21,357 nt of DNA from Flavobacteriales bacterium (GCA_947476515.1 CANJQZ010000009.1:1-21357), one strand, 5' to 3'; positions 1 to 7,779 are shown, counted from the first letter of the stretch. The notes: generated by a model from the letters alone, not told the origin. Translations and numbers: made by a program.

Positions 1-497
1 CCTTCAACAAATAAAATTTGACGACCAACTGCTTGCAAATTAAAGAAGGTGCTAGCAACCTGTTGACGGACTTCTTGAGTAGTTAATTGATTTTGAATTT
101 CAACGATTTTTTGATTAATATCTAAAGCTGATAAGCCATAATTAACCAGTGGATTGTATAGAATTTGGGTCAATTGAACCGTATTGCTTAAATTGTAAGG
201 AACACCAAATTGAACTGTGGTATAAGTACCCGGAGCACCACCAAAAAAAGCTCCTGGAACAACTTGCCCTGGAATAATAGCATTGTACTTATAATCACCT
301 GTTGCGGTGATTTTAGGATAACGAGATGCCAAATAAGCCTTTTTCTGTTTCTGATTGATTTCAATATCCAAACGCGAATTTCTTAGCGTAATATTGGCAG
401 TATCAGCCATTTTAAAACAAGTTGCTAAATCCAAATTCTGCGCCTGAATAGCGGTAAGACTTAAAAATGAGGAGATAAAAAATAAATATATTTTCAT
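1..497 (-). CDS. TolC-family outer membrane efflux protein, N-terminal part (runs off left edge)
   Basis: My translation from the ATG at 495-497 gives an open frame of about 165 residues to the window edge with no stop. It begins with a signal peptide (MKIYLFFISSFLSLTAIQAQ), followed by LDLATCFKMADTANITLRNS, the usual first helix of a TolC protomer. Next come KAYLASRYPKITATGDYKYN and VQFGVPYNLSNTVQLTQIL, both typical of Bacteroidota TolC-like proteins from tripartite efflux systems. The protein would form the outer-membrane exit duct of an RND or ABC pump. The TetR-type gene ends only 5 bases upstream, so both are probably one transcript. By analogy with such clusters, adaptor (HlyD-like) and RND pump genes would be expected beyond the left edge, but they are not in view. 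The family call is firm; the substrate is unknown. Confidence 0.85.
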   Translation of the reverse strand, partial: MKIYLFFISSFLSLTAIQAQNLDLATCFKMADTANITLRNSRLDIEINQKQKKAYLASRYPKITATGDYKYNAIIPGQVVPGAFFGGAPGTYTTVQFGVPYNLSNTVQLTQILYNPLVNYGLSALDINQKIVEIQNQLTTQEVRQQVASTFFNLQAVGRQILFVE

Positions 498-502
498 GGT
501 AA

Positions 503-1123
503 TTAATTTATAATTGGATTTGGAAATAAATAAGTTAAAATCATTTCAGTGACATTTTTTTTATGTGTTTCAAGATATTCGAGATAAACTTTATCTGATA
601 AACCGTTCATTTTTTGAAGCAGTGACTTTGCCATAAAAGGATATTGACAATTGGAAGTAACTAATAAGGAAATTCCAATAATATCAATTTTTCTCATCTC
701 TCCCTTTTTTTGAGCCTCTTCTGCTTGCTTCATAACACCAGAAGCTGAAATTTTGTTCAGCATTTCTACTACTTCAGAGGACTCCTTGTTTTCTCTTGAC
801 AATTCATTGATAATAAAACCTGGAATTTCAGGATTTTTAGAAATGAATTCATATTCTCTTTCAATCAAAATCTTGATTTTATCTTTTAAAGAAGCATCTG
901 ATGAAAAAACAGAAAACATTGACAACATAAATTCTTCGAGAACTGCCTGAAAAATAATTTGAAATAATTTGTCTTTAGAACGGAAATAATAATTCACTAA
1001 TGCTACATTCATTCCAGACTCACGCGCTATTTCACGAGAAGTACAACCGGAGAATCCTTTTAAAATGAATACCCGCTTAGCAGCATCTTTTATTTTATCT
1101 TCGGAAGAGGAACAGTTTATCAT
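503..1123 (-). CDS. TetR/AcrR-family transcriptional repressor
   Basis: The 206-residue product has the standard TetR layout. An N-terminal DNA-binding domain covers about residues 8-55, with the helix-turn-helix around GCTSREIARESGMNVALVNY followed by YFRSKDKLF. The rest is a variable all-helical ligand and dimerisation domain. The length is normal for the family. The gene sits 5 bases ahead of the tolC-type gene in the same direction, the usual arrangement in which a TetR protein represses its own efflux operon. An 18-bp palindrome lies just upstream of its -7 element and is the obvious candidate operator. The inducing ligand cannot be inferred from sequence. The family is certain; the local regulatory role is inferred from context. 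Confidence 0.9.
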   Translation of the reverse strand: MINCSSSEDKIKDAAKRVFILKGFSGCTSREIARESGMNVALVNYYFRSKDKLFQIIFQAVLEEFMLSMFSVFSSDASLKDKIKILIEREYEFISKNPEIPGFIINELSRENKESSEVVEMLNKISASGVMKQAEEAQKKGEMRKIDIIGISLLVTSNCQYPFMAKSLLQKMNGLSDKVYLEYLETHKKNVTEMILTYLFPNPIIN

Positions 1124-1140
1124 TTTCGCTAATTCGAGTG

Positions 1141-1148
1141 CAAAGATA
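1141..1148 (-). promoter_or_regulatory. -7 promoter element of the tetR-tolC operon (TATCTTTG)
   Basis: Read on the minus strand the site is TATCTTTG, an exact match to the Bacteroidota -7 consensus TAnnTTTG. It lies 17 bases upstream of the tetR ATG. No clear TTG -33 element is seen; that position is occupied by the palindrome at 1158-1175. Confidence 0.6.
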
Positions 1149-1157
1149 GATACTTTA

Positions 1158-1175
1158 TTTAAACACTTGTTTAAA
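1158..1175. promoter_or_regulatory. Candidate TetR operator (18-bp palindrome)
   Basis: The sequence TTTAAACACTTGTTTAAA has two perfect 8-base inverted arms around a 2-base centre. It covers the place where RNA polymerase would contact the -33 region of the tetR promoter. Size, symmetry and position are as expected for an autoregulatory TetR operator. Binding is inferred, not shown. Confidence 0.6.
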
Positions 1176-1215
1176 ACATGCGAATAAAAGTTAATTTATC
1201 TAAAAAATAAAAGTC

Positions 1216-1251
1216 CAAAAAAAAATTCCTATTCAAATGAACAGGAATTTT
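1216..1251 (-). terminator. Intrinsic terminator after the CAP-lipoprotein-SPFH operon
   Basis: On the minus strand a 9-bp stem (AAAATTCCT against AGGAATTTT) with an interrupted 3-bp extension toward the loop is followed by a run of nine T residues. It sits about 35 bases past the SPFH stop codon. The stem also has T residues on its other side, but no plus-strand gene ends there, so only the minus direction is called. Confidence 0.7.
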
Positions 1252-1285
1252 GATGTTTGATAAACTACATAAGCAGTAATCAGTT

Positions 1286-2206
1286 TTATTTTTCTTTAGT
1301 CAACATAGACTGAATTTGCTTCATTGTCCTTTGCATACCTTCAGCACTTCCATCGAGAAATATGGTATTTCCTTTACCATATTCCGCGAAGTTTTTAATT
1401 GCTTCTGTCCACATAGAAAAAAGAATTACATTAGTATCTAGATTTGCTTGTTGCATTTGCTCAGCCGCTTCAGACATACCTTTAGCAACTTCTTGTCTAA
1501 ATAGAGCAACTCCTTGACCACGGAGCATTGCCGCTTCTTTTTCTGCAAGTGCAGCGATTTTTATTGCATTACCATCCGCTTCTGCTGCCTTTGTCTTTGT
1601 AATCAGTAAAGCTTGACCTTCATTCTCTGCAGCCGCCTTCAAATTGTTAGAAGCAACTACTTTACTCATACTTTCGATAATTGCTTGATCAAAAGTAATA
1701 TCGTTAATTTGCAAATCAAGAAGGTGATAACCCCAAGTTTCCAAGGTGTGATCAATTTGATTTTTTACACTATCAACCAACTCATTTCTTAATCCTAAAA
1801 TTTCTGATTGCTTTTGACTTGCTACATAAGCGCGAATTGAGCCTTCAATGGTTCTAATAAGTGCTTGCATTAAGTCCTTTTGACTGATAAATTTAAAAGC
1901 CACTTTTTTTATAGTTTCTTCTTGCTCATCCATAACACTATAAAGCAACATACTTTTGAAGTATACATTAGCTTGATCGATAGTCACTGCTTGAAATTCC
2001 ATTTCAATACTTTGATTTTGAATTGAAATATGCTTGTACACTTTTTCAAAAATTGGAATTTTCATACGCAGACCAGGATGTAATATCCGCCTATATTTTC
2101 CGAAAAGAGTTATCACAGCGATACTTCCTTGAGTAACGGTGAGTAAAGAACTGAACACAATAATTGCTATAATGGCAAAAGGAAGCAAAACCGAAATATT
2201 ATTCAT
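1286..2206 (-). CDS. SPFH/band-7 (stomatin/prohibitin-like) membrane protein
   Basis: The 306-residue product starts with one hydrophobic segment at about residues 5-27. A band-7/SPFH domain follows (about 28-190), recognisable from GSIAVITLFGKYRRILHPGL and the later WGYHLLDLQINDITFD. Next is an alanine- and glutamate-rich helical stretch (about 190-245, including KAAEADGNAIKIAALAEKEA) typical of SPFH oligomerisation helices. SPFH proteins form large ring or cage assemblies on membranes and often work with proteases or partner membrane proteins. The start lies 4 bases after the stop of the 38-residue lipoprotein gene, so the two are almost certainly co-transcribed and translationally linked. 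There is no adjacent NfeD-like or FtsH-like partner gene. The family is clear; the cellular role is unknown. Confidence 0.85.
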   Translation of the reverse strand: MNNISVLLPFAIIAIIVFSSLLTVTQGSIAVITLFGKYRRILHPGLRMKIPIFEKVYKHISIQNQSIEMEFQAVTIDQANVYFKSMLLYSVMDEQEETIKKVAFKFISQKDLMQALIRTIEGSIRAYVASQKQSEILGLRNELVDSVKNQIDHTLETWGYHLLDLQINDITFDQAIIESMSKVVASNNLKAAAENEGQALLITKTKAAEADGNAIKIAALAEKEAAMLRGQGVALFRQEVAKGMSEAAEQMQQANLDTNVILFSMWTEAIKNFAEYGKGNTIFLDGSAEGMQRTMKQIQSMLTKEK

Positions 2207-2210
2207 AAGA

Positions 2211-2327
2211 TCATTTTGTTAAATTATTTTTTTGGAGCACCGTATTTTGAGAGCAATTACAAGATTTATTACTTGCGCAAGACGCTACAAAAAGAATTAA
2301 AATTAAGAAAATTAAATTAAATTTCAT
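2211..2327 (-). CDS. Small lipoprotein, 38 residues, unrecognised
   Basis: The frame runs from an ATG at 2325-2327 to a TGA at 2211-2213. The product begins MKFNLIFLILILFVASC, a short charged start, a hydrophobic stretch and a plausible lipobox (VASC) with the acceptor cysteine at residue 17. The mature peptide would be 22 residues, with two further cysteines (residues 23 and 25), then polar residues and a lysine end. Its ATG overlaps the TGA of the CAP gene in the sequence ATGA, and its own stop lies 4 bases before the SPFH start. This coupling on both sides is the main argument that it is a real gene. I do not recognise a family. It could be a small membrane-tethered partner of one of its neighbours; that is inference. 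The alternative, a chance frame, is less likely given the signal peptide and overlap. Confidence 0.7.
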   Translation of the reverse strand: MKFNLIFLILILFVASCASNKSCNCSQNTVLQKNNLTK

Positions 2328-2833
2328 TTATAAGGGAATTGATTAATAATGTTTCCGGCAGGATCATAATTACAAACAAAAAAATAAGCTCCGCTAGCGC
2401 TTTTGGCACATCCACAACCTACCATCTTTGTATTCTTCCAAACCACTTGAGTATAGTGACCGATTTTAATATAATTTGTGTTGGTAATTTTAGTGGAATG
2501 ATAAAGAGATTTCTCTTCGTTCCATAGATCAACAGGGAATGCTGCATCAAACTCATGACCATCAAAATAAGCGATATTTTCACCATAGGGATCATCTCCA
2601 ATGGGTCGATGCACTAAACCATCATCATCAACTGCCAATTTCAATGCCCATTCTTGGGCATGAAGTGCCAATTCTTCCTTCCATATTAAATTTGGAGCAC
2701 CCACTAAAGTCCGTTCTTTATTGTGAGCATTTAATATTTGATTAATTTCTTTGGTGCCAAGAGGAACTAATTCTTGCGCAGAAATAATGAAAAAACAACT
2801 AAAACAGAGAGAAAACAACAAAAGAAATTTCAT
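2324..2833 (-). CDS. Secreted CAP/SCP-domain protein (PR-1-like)
   Basis: The 169-residue product has a signal peptide (about residues 1-19, ending ISAQ) and a complete CAP domain. Motifs seen are ILNAHNKERTLVGAPNLIW at the start, GENI at 84-87, WNEEKSLY at 104-111, the family signature GHYTQVVW at 125-132, and CNYDPAGN near the end. The four conserved CAP-cavity residues appear present: His75, Glu85, Glu106 and His126. Three cysteines (140, 142, 154) lie in the C-terminal part. CAP proteins are extracytoplasmic; bacterial members have few assigned functions. The gene leads an operon with the mini-lipoprotein (4-base ATGA overlap) and the SPFH gene. No convincing TAnnTTTG element was found directly upstream. 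Family assignment is firm; function is unknown. Confidence 0.9.
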   Translation of the reverse strand: MKFLLLFSLCFSCFFIISAQELVPLGTKEINQILNAHNKERTLVGAPNLIWKEELALHAQEWALKLAVDDDGLVHRPIGDDPYGENIAYFDGHEFDAAFPVDLWNEEKSLYHSTKITNTNYIKIGHYTQVVWKNTKMVGCGCAKSASGAYFFVCNYDPAGNIINQFPYK

Positions 2834-2941
2834 AAGTTAAATTTGATTATAAAATTTGACATAAATAGAAATTGATAGATAAATTCAAAAAAAACTATTC
2901 AACATAAATCATTAATTTCGCAGCATTAAGAAATTCGGCTT

Positions 2942-3784
2942 ATGAAAGTATTCATTTTTATATTATTAGTGCTTAGTTACTTCTCAGCGATTGCTCAAGT
3001 AACAAGTCAAAAATCAAACCAAATTATAAAACCTAATCAAAAAGGAGGGTTTTATTTTTACTGGGGTTGGAACAGAGATGCCTATACCAAATCAAACATT
3101 AGATTTCAAGGAACTGACTATGATTTCACTTTATCGAAAGTGGTAGCCAATGATAGACAATCCGCTTTTAATCCTAAAATTTATTTTAATCCATCGAAAA
3201 TCACCATTCCACAATACAATTTTCGTTTAGGATATTATTTTAAAGAACATTATCAAATTTCTCTTGGGGTTGATCATATGAAATATGTAATGCTTGTCAA
3301 TCAGCCTTCTCATATTGATGGTTACATTAACAACAGCGGCACCAGCTACGATGGAGTCTACTCGAATCAAGCATTTACAATAGCGCCCAACTTTTTATTA
3401 TTTGAGCACACGGATGGACTCAACTATATTAATACCGAATTACGGCGTTCAGATATTTTATTTCACAGGAAAAAATTTGAAATAAGTGCTAACGAAGGGA
3501 TTGGCATTGGTGGTTTATTACCCAGAACGAATACAACCTTATTAAACAATCCACGCTACGATCAATTTCATTTTGCAGGATACGGATTTGGAATCGTAGG
3601 TGCCTTACAACTGAGCTTTTTTAAATATTTTTTCATCCAAGGTGAATTGAAAGGAGGGTTTATTCATATGCCAGACATAAGAACGACTATGCATATTGAG
3701 GACAAGGCGTCACAACATTTCTTCTGGGGACAATATAATGTAGTATTTGGGGCTCAATTTCCAATTTGTAAGGAAAATAAATAA
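2942..3784 (+). CDS. Exported protein, probable outer-membrane beta-barrel, family not recognised
   Basis: The 280-residue product has a signal peptide ending FSAIAQ at residue 19. The rest consists of alternating hydrophobic and polar segments rich in aromatic residues and glycine, for example GGFYFYWGWNRDAY near the N-terminus and YNFRLGYYFKEHYQISLGVD in the middle. The last strand-like segment is YNVVFGAQFPI. This pattern suggests an 8- to 12-stranded outer-membrane barrel, but I recognise no named family. The gene stands alone on the plus strand. A weak -7-like element (TAATTTCG, 2913-2920) precedes the ATG by about 20 bases, and a perfect TAAATTTG lies further up at 2838-2845. Its TAA directly abuts the stop of the convergent aldolase gene. 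It is confidently coding; its role is unknown. Confidence 0.75.
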   Translation: MKVFIFILLVLSYFSAIAQVTSQKSNQIIKPNQKGGFYFYWGWNRDAYTKSNIRFQGTDYDFTLSKVVANDRQSAFNPKIYFNPSKITIPQYNFRLGYYFKEHYQISLGVDHMKYVMLVNQPSHIDGYINNSGTSYDGVYSNQAFTIAPNFLLFEHTDGLNYINTELRRSDILFHRKKFEISANEGIGIGGLLPRTNTTLLNNPRYDQFHFAGYGFGIVGALQLSFFKYFFIQGELKGGFIHMPDIRTTMHIEDKASQHFFWGQYNVVFGAQFPICKENK

Positions 3785-4348
3785 TTATTTAATCCAAGAT
3801 CCACCAACAGAAATAACATTATTTAAGGCTAAATAATCTTTATGACTTTCTTCTGTTATTCCGCCTGTTGGACAAAACTTTAGAATCGGAAAAACCTGTG
3901 CATAAGTTTTCAAAGCTTCCACGCCTCCAAATAAATGTGCTGGGAAAAACTTAAAAGTATCCCATCCAAACTGCAATCCAGAGATAATATCGCTAGGAGT
4001 AGCAACTCCAGGAATAAAAGCAATTCCACTCTTTTCCAAATCATCTGCTAAGCCAATATTGAGTCCAGGACTAACAATAAAATCAATCCCTAAATCAACT
4101 GCAGCATCAATTTGTTCTTTTAAAACAACGGTGCCCATTCCAACATCCATTTGATCACCATATAAATCAATTACTTTTTTAATAGCATCATAAGCAATCG
4201 CTGTTCTAAGTGTAATTTCGATACAATTAACATTTCTTGAAAGCAGCATTTCAATTTTTGGCCCAACCTCCTCAAGAGTATTAAAGGTAACTACTGGAAT
4301 CACTTGATGTTTTGATAGGACTTCTCGGATGTTGTTTTGCTTATTCAT
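3785..4348 (-). CDS. eda: KDPG/KHG aldolase (class I), short at the C-terminus
   Basis: The product matches bifunctional 2-dehydro-3-deoxy-phosphogluconate / 4-hydroxy-2-oxoglutarate aldolase, which cleaves KDPG to pyruvate and glyceraldehyde 3-phosphate. Active-site residues are in place: Glu44 and Arg48 in CIEITLRT, and the Schiff-base lysine Lys133 in DTFKFFPA. The phosphate-binding GGIT (162-165) and VGGSW (181-185) motifs are also present. At 187 residues it is roughly 20-25 shorter than typical Eda. It stops just after GGSWIK, so the last helix normally following this motif is missing. No frame past the stop resembles the missing tail. Its ATG overlaps the bshC stop (ATGA), making it the last gene of the ABC-bshC-eda operon. 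No other Entner-Doudoroff gene is in view. Function is probable; the effect of the missing tail is unknown. Confidence 0.85.
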   Translation of the reverse strand: MNKQNNIREVLSKHQVIPVVTFNTLEEVGPKIEMLLSRNVNCIEITLRTAIAYDAIKKVIDLYGDQMDVGMGTVVLKEQIDAAVDLGIDFIVSPGLNIGLADDLEKSGIAFIPGVATPSDIISGLQFGWDTFKFFPAHLFGGVEALKTYAQVFPILKFCPTGGITEESHKDYLALNNVISVGGSWIK

Positions 4349-5934
4349 TTGGTTTCAATTATTATTTTAATAGTAGATGAAAAGGGATTAATGGCTTGAT
4401 AAATCATATCAATCTTATTTTTAAGATCCCCTTCTGGACATATTTGAAGCAAATTTAAGGATCGTTCTTGTAATTTACCTTTTGGAAATAGTTTTTCTTT
4501 AAGCTGATCAATTTGTTTCAGTGCTTTATCATGCTTTGTTTTAAGGGCACGATCCATATTGTTAATAGCAGCAATAAAAGATTTCTCCATACGAACAATT
4601 TCTGCTGCAGAAGAAGACTTAAGTTGAGAATCTATCTCAATTGCCTTTTCAATAATTTGGTTTTTTAAATTCTCGAAACCAAGTATTAAAGCACTGTAAT
4701 CAATTGATTCTGCCTCATGCTTTTGAAGGTATTTGGTGACGATACTTTTTTTATCCTTAAAAAAATCCGAGCTGTCTAGACCTAAGCTATGTATTTTTGA
4801 ATTGCTAGGCGCATCAATAAATAGAACACTAGATCGAGTTTGAATCATTGGGAAAGGAATTGATGCCACTTCAAAAACTCTTTTAAGTTGCAACCAATAT
4901 TTTAATTCACCAACCCCACCAACATAACATAGATTAGGAAGGAGTACCTCTTGATATAAAGGTCTTAAAATTACATTTGGAGAAAAAGATTCGGGATTTT
5001 CCTCCATCATTTTCAAAATTTGCTCTTTTGAAAGCAAGTTATTACCCAATTTAAATCCATCTTGTTCAGGTATAATTCTTTCTCTTGAATTATTCTGAAG
5101 ATAAAATAAATTAATTTCTCTTGGGAATACTTGAGGTCTAACGCCAATTTCTTCCAATTTTAGAGTGGTTTCTTGAACAGAATGGAAAGAAAAAGAGCTT
5201 TCAATCTCCTGCTGCATTAAAGGGCTAAAAGAATGTTTAAAAAGCTTTTGATCTCCATCCAGAATCACCAATCCTAAATCCCCAAACAGCCAATGAATCA
5301 AATTAAAGAAAGCTTTTCCATAAGTTGTTGCATCCAATGAATCGAGTGCTTTAAAAACATCCGAATTGGGGTGATTTTGGAAAAAAGAAGCAATTTGTTC
5401 TTTCACTTTTGACAGACCATCAATTGGAAATCTACCCACTGCCCCTTTTGCGTCACTTTCCCAGGTGATCAATTGATTAAACAAAGAAATCGCTTGAATT
5501 TCCTCAAAATCATGATCTTCAGACGCCATCCAATAGACAGGGACAAAATTATAAGCTGGAAATTTTATGGATAGTTCTTTTGCTTGTTTAATAACATGCA
5601 ATATTTTAACAATGAAATACAAGGGACCCGTCATCAAACTTAATTGATGTCCTGTAGTAACGGTAAAGGAATTGTGTAATTCTAATTTTTTAAGTGAATC
5701 TTGAACCGAAGGAGTTAATGAACAGTTGGCATATTGTATTTTCAGACCATCGCACAAAATGCTTCTTTGCTTAGGAGAGAACGCGTTTGATTTTTCAAGT
5801 ATTTGCGCTTCAAAATTGTCTATATCAAAAGTTCTATTTAGAAAACCCTCTATATGATTTTGATTCTCCGACAATGAAAGTTCAATGTCCGAAAAACAAT
5901 TAGAATCAGTCCTAGAAATTTCTTCGATTTGCAT
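4345..5934 (-). CDS. bshC: BshC, putative cysteine-adding enzyme of bacillithiol biosynthesis
   Basis: The 529-residue product is close to the usual BshC length (about 540). It shows characteristic motifs: TVTTGHQLSLMTGPLYF at 91-107, YWMASEDHDFEEI at 134-146, a central stretch ending VILRPLYQEVLLPN, and CYVGGVGELKYWLQLK. The C-terminal part (about 415-485) is a long charged helix that could form the coiled coil typical of the family. BshC is thought to join cysteine to glucosaminyl-malate in the last step of bacillithiol synthesis, acting in the cytoplasm. No bshA or bshB gene is in this window. It starts 15 bases after the ABC exporter gene and overlaps the aldolase start by 4 bases. Identification by motif is strong. 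Confidence 0.9.
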   Translation of the reverse strand: MQIEEISRTDSNCFSDIELSLSENQNHIEGFLNRTFDIDNFEAQILEKSNAFSPKQRSILCDGLKIQYANCSLTPSVQDSLKKLELHNSFTVTTGHQLSLMTGPLYFIVKILHVIKQAKELSIKFPAYNFVPVYWMASEDHDFEEIQAISLFNQLITWESDAKGAVGRFPIDGLSKVKEQIASFFQNHPNSDVFKALDSLDATTYGKAFFNLIHWLFGDLGLVILDGDQKLFKHSFSPLMQQEIESSFSFHSVQETTLKLEEIGVRPQVFPREINLFYLQNNSRERIIPEQDGFKLGNNLLSKEQILKMMEENPESFSPNVILRPLYQEVLLPNLCYVGGVGELKYWLQLKRVFEVASIPFPMIQTRSSVLFIDAPSNSKIHSLGLDSSDFFKDKKSIVTKYLQKHEAESIDYSALILGFENLKNQIIEKAIEIDSQLKSSSAAEIVRMEKSFIAAINNMDRALKTKHDKALKQIDQLKEKLFPKGKLQERSLNLLQICPEGDLKNKIDMIYQAINPFSSTIKIIIETK

Positions 5935-5949
5935 TTACAAATTTACACT

Positions 5950-7764
5950 TTATACATCCAATAACTGCAAACTTACCAAATTAGCATATACTCCTTTCTT
6001 GTCCATCAAAACTTGATGGGTTCCTTCTTCTTCTATTTGTCCTTGTTGTAATACTAAAATTTTATCTGCTTTGCGAATAGTAGAAAGACGATGTGCAATT
6101 ACAAGAGAAGTTCTTCCTTCCATTAAAGTACTCAGAGCATCTTGCACTAATTTTTCTGATTCAGAGTCCAATGCTGATGTTGCTTCATCTAGGATAAGAA
6201 TCGTAGGGTTTTTTAACAAAGCACGAGCAATAGCGATGCGTTGTTTTTGTCCACCAGACAATTGAATGCCCCGATCACCTACTTGAGTTTGCATGGTATC
6301 AGGAAAAGTAGAGATAAACTCCCATGCATTGGCTTTTTTAGCTGCAGCTTCCACCTCATTATCACTTGCATTTATTTTTCCAAAGCGAATATTTTCTTGA
6401 ATTGTCCCGGAGAACAATAATACTTCTTGCGGAACGATTGCAATTTGTTCTCTCAAGAAATTCAGATCATAATCGTTAATATTTACTCCATCAACTTCTA
6501 TATCACCTTTATCAACTTGATAAAAACCAAGTAAAAGGTTGGTTATGGTTGTTTTTCCCGAACCACTGGCCCCAACCAATGCTAGCGTTTGATTTCTTTT
6601 GACATGAAAATTAATTGATTTCAGTACCGTTAAATCTGCTCGTTGTGGATAGGAGAATTCAACATTTTTAAAGGATATCTCACCATTCACTTGAGATTTC
6701 GAAACCCCAGACCGCAATTCCAACTCCGTTTTTCCTTGGATAATTTCCATTAAATTTTCTGTCGCTCCAATTGATTTTTGAATACTCGCATACAGATCCG
6801 GCAAAGAACCAACAGACGCTCCCATCATGATCGTAAAGAGCACAAATTGATAGAAACCCTCTTTGCTCAATTCTGGATGAGCACCTTGCGTCATTAACAA
6901 TCCTTGCCAAACGATAAAGACAATTGCACCAAAAAGACAAAAGATAATGAAGGAAACAAACAAACCGCGCCACACACCACTTCTTACATTCAGATCGCGC
7001 ATTTCTTGTGTGTTTTTTCGAAAGCGATTCAAATTAAAATGTTCATTTGTAAAAGCCTTTACATTAGCAATTCCGGTCAAGGCTTCTTCGACAATCGCAT
7101 TTGAATCTGCTGAAAAGTTCTGAGCTTCTTTACTTAGACGACGAATATAGCGCCCAAAGAAAACAGCAATTAACGCCATTACAGGAACAGTACCCAACAT
7201 GATTAAGGCTAATTTCCATGAAATAAAAAATAAGAATGCAATCCCACCAACAATAATAACAATTTGTCTAAAAAACTCCGCAATTGTTGTTCTGAGTGTT
7301 TCTTGTATTTGGGTAATATCAGAGGAAACACGACTTGTCAACTCTCCCACTTTATGTTGATTAAAGAAGTCCATTGGCATAAAAACCAATTTAGAGAAGG
7401 CATCATTTCTTAAATCTCTTAAAGAATTCTCTGTTACATTATTAAAAATAACTACTCTGAAAAAAGAAAATAAAGCTTGTACTCCAAAGAGAATAAAGAG
7501 TGCAAATGCGACCTCAGAAACATTATTTAGGGATAAAAAACTTTTGGTATCCATAACCGCAGTAGGATTAGAACTAGTACCTAAGAGTTTTCCCATCAAA
7601 TATGGAAAGATCAATCCTGCGGTAGTTGATAATACTAAAAACAACCAACCTATAAAATATATCATCCCATAAGGCTTGAGGTATTTGAAAATACCTTTGG
7701 CACTACCCATGCTTTTTTTACTAATCTTTTGAGCCTTTATTTTTTCTTTTTTCGATCCGAACAT
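5950..7764 (-). CDS. ABC exporter, fused permease-ATPase (MsbA/multidrug type)
   Basis: The 604-residue half-transporter has an N-terminal six-helix membrane domain (about residues 30-335) and a C-terminal ATPase domain (about 360-604). ATPase motifs are all intact: Walker A GASGSGKTT (398-406), the Q-loop VPQE (444-447), signature LSGGQKQR (502-509), Walker B ILILDE (522-527) and the switch histidine His558. Such proteins work as homodimers exporting lipids or hydrophobic compounds across the inner membrane. Resemblance to MsbA is general, so the substrate is not assignable. It is the first gene of the operon with bshC and eda, and is divergent from rpmH. A perfect TATTTTTG -7 element lies 16 bases before its start. 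Family certain, substrate unknown. Confidence 0.9.
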   Translation of the reverse strand: MFGSKKEKIKAQKISKKSMGSAKGIFKYLKPYGMIYFIGWLFLVLSTTAGLIFPYLMGKLLGTSSNPTAVMDTKSFLSLNNVSEVAFALFILFGVQALFSFFRVVIFNNVTENSLRDLRNDAFSKLVFMPMDFFNQHKVGELTSRVSSDITQIQETLRTTIAEFFRQIVIIVGGIAFLFFISWKLALIMLGTVPVMALIAVFFGRYIRRLSKEAQNFSADSNAIVEEALTGIANVKAFTNEHFNLNRFRKNTQEMRDLNVRSGVWRGLFVSFIIFCLFGAIVFIVWQGLLMTQGAHPELSKEGFYQFVLFTIMMGASVGSLPDLYASIQKSIGATENLMEIIQGKTELELRSGVSKSQVNGEISFKNVEFSYPQRADLTVLKSINFHVKRNQTLALVGASGSGKTTITNLLLGFYQVDKGDIEVDGVNINDYDLNFLREQIAIVPQEVLLFSGTIQENIRFGKINASDNEVEAAAKKANAWEFISTFPDTMQTQVGDRGIQLSGGQKQRIAIARALLKNPTILILDEATSALDSESEKLVQDALSTLMEGRTSLVIAHRLSTIRKADKILVLQQGQIEEEGTHQVLMDKKGVYANLVSLQLLDV

Positions 7765-7779
7765 TTCAAATATTTGTTA

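Noticed and set aside
2419..2745. Short open frames on both strands within the CAP gene
   Set aside because: They overlap a clear CAP domain in other frames and encode no recognisable feature.
3740..3784. Possible frameshifted continuation of the aldolase tail beyond its stop
   Set aside because: I translated the alternative minus-strand frames and none resembles the expected tail.
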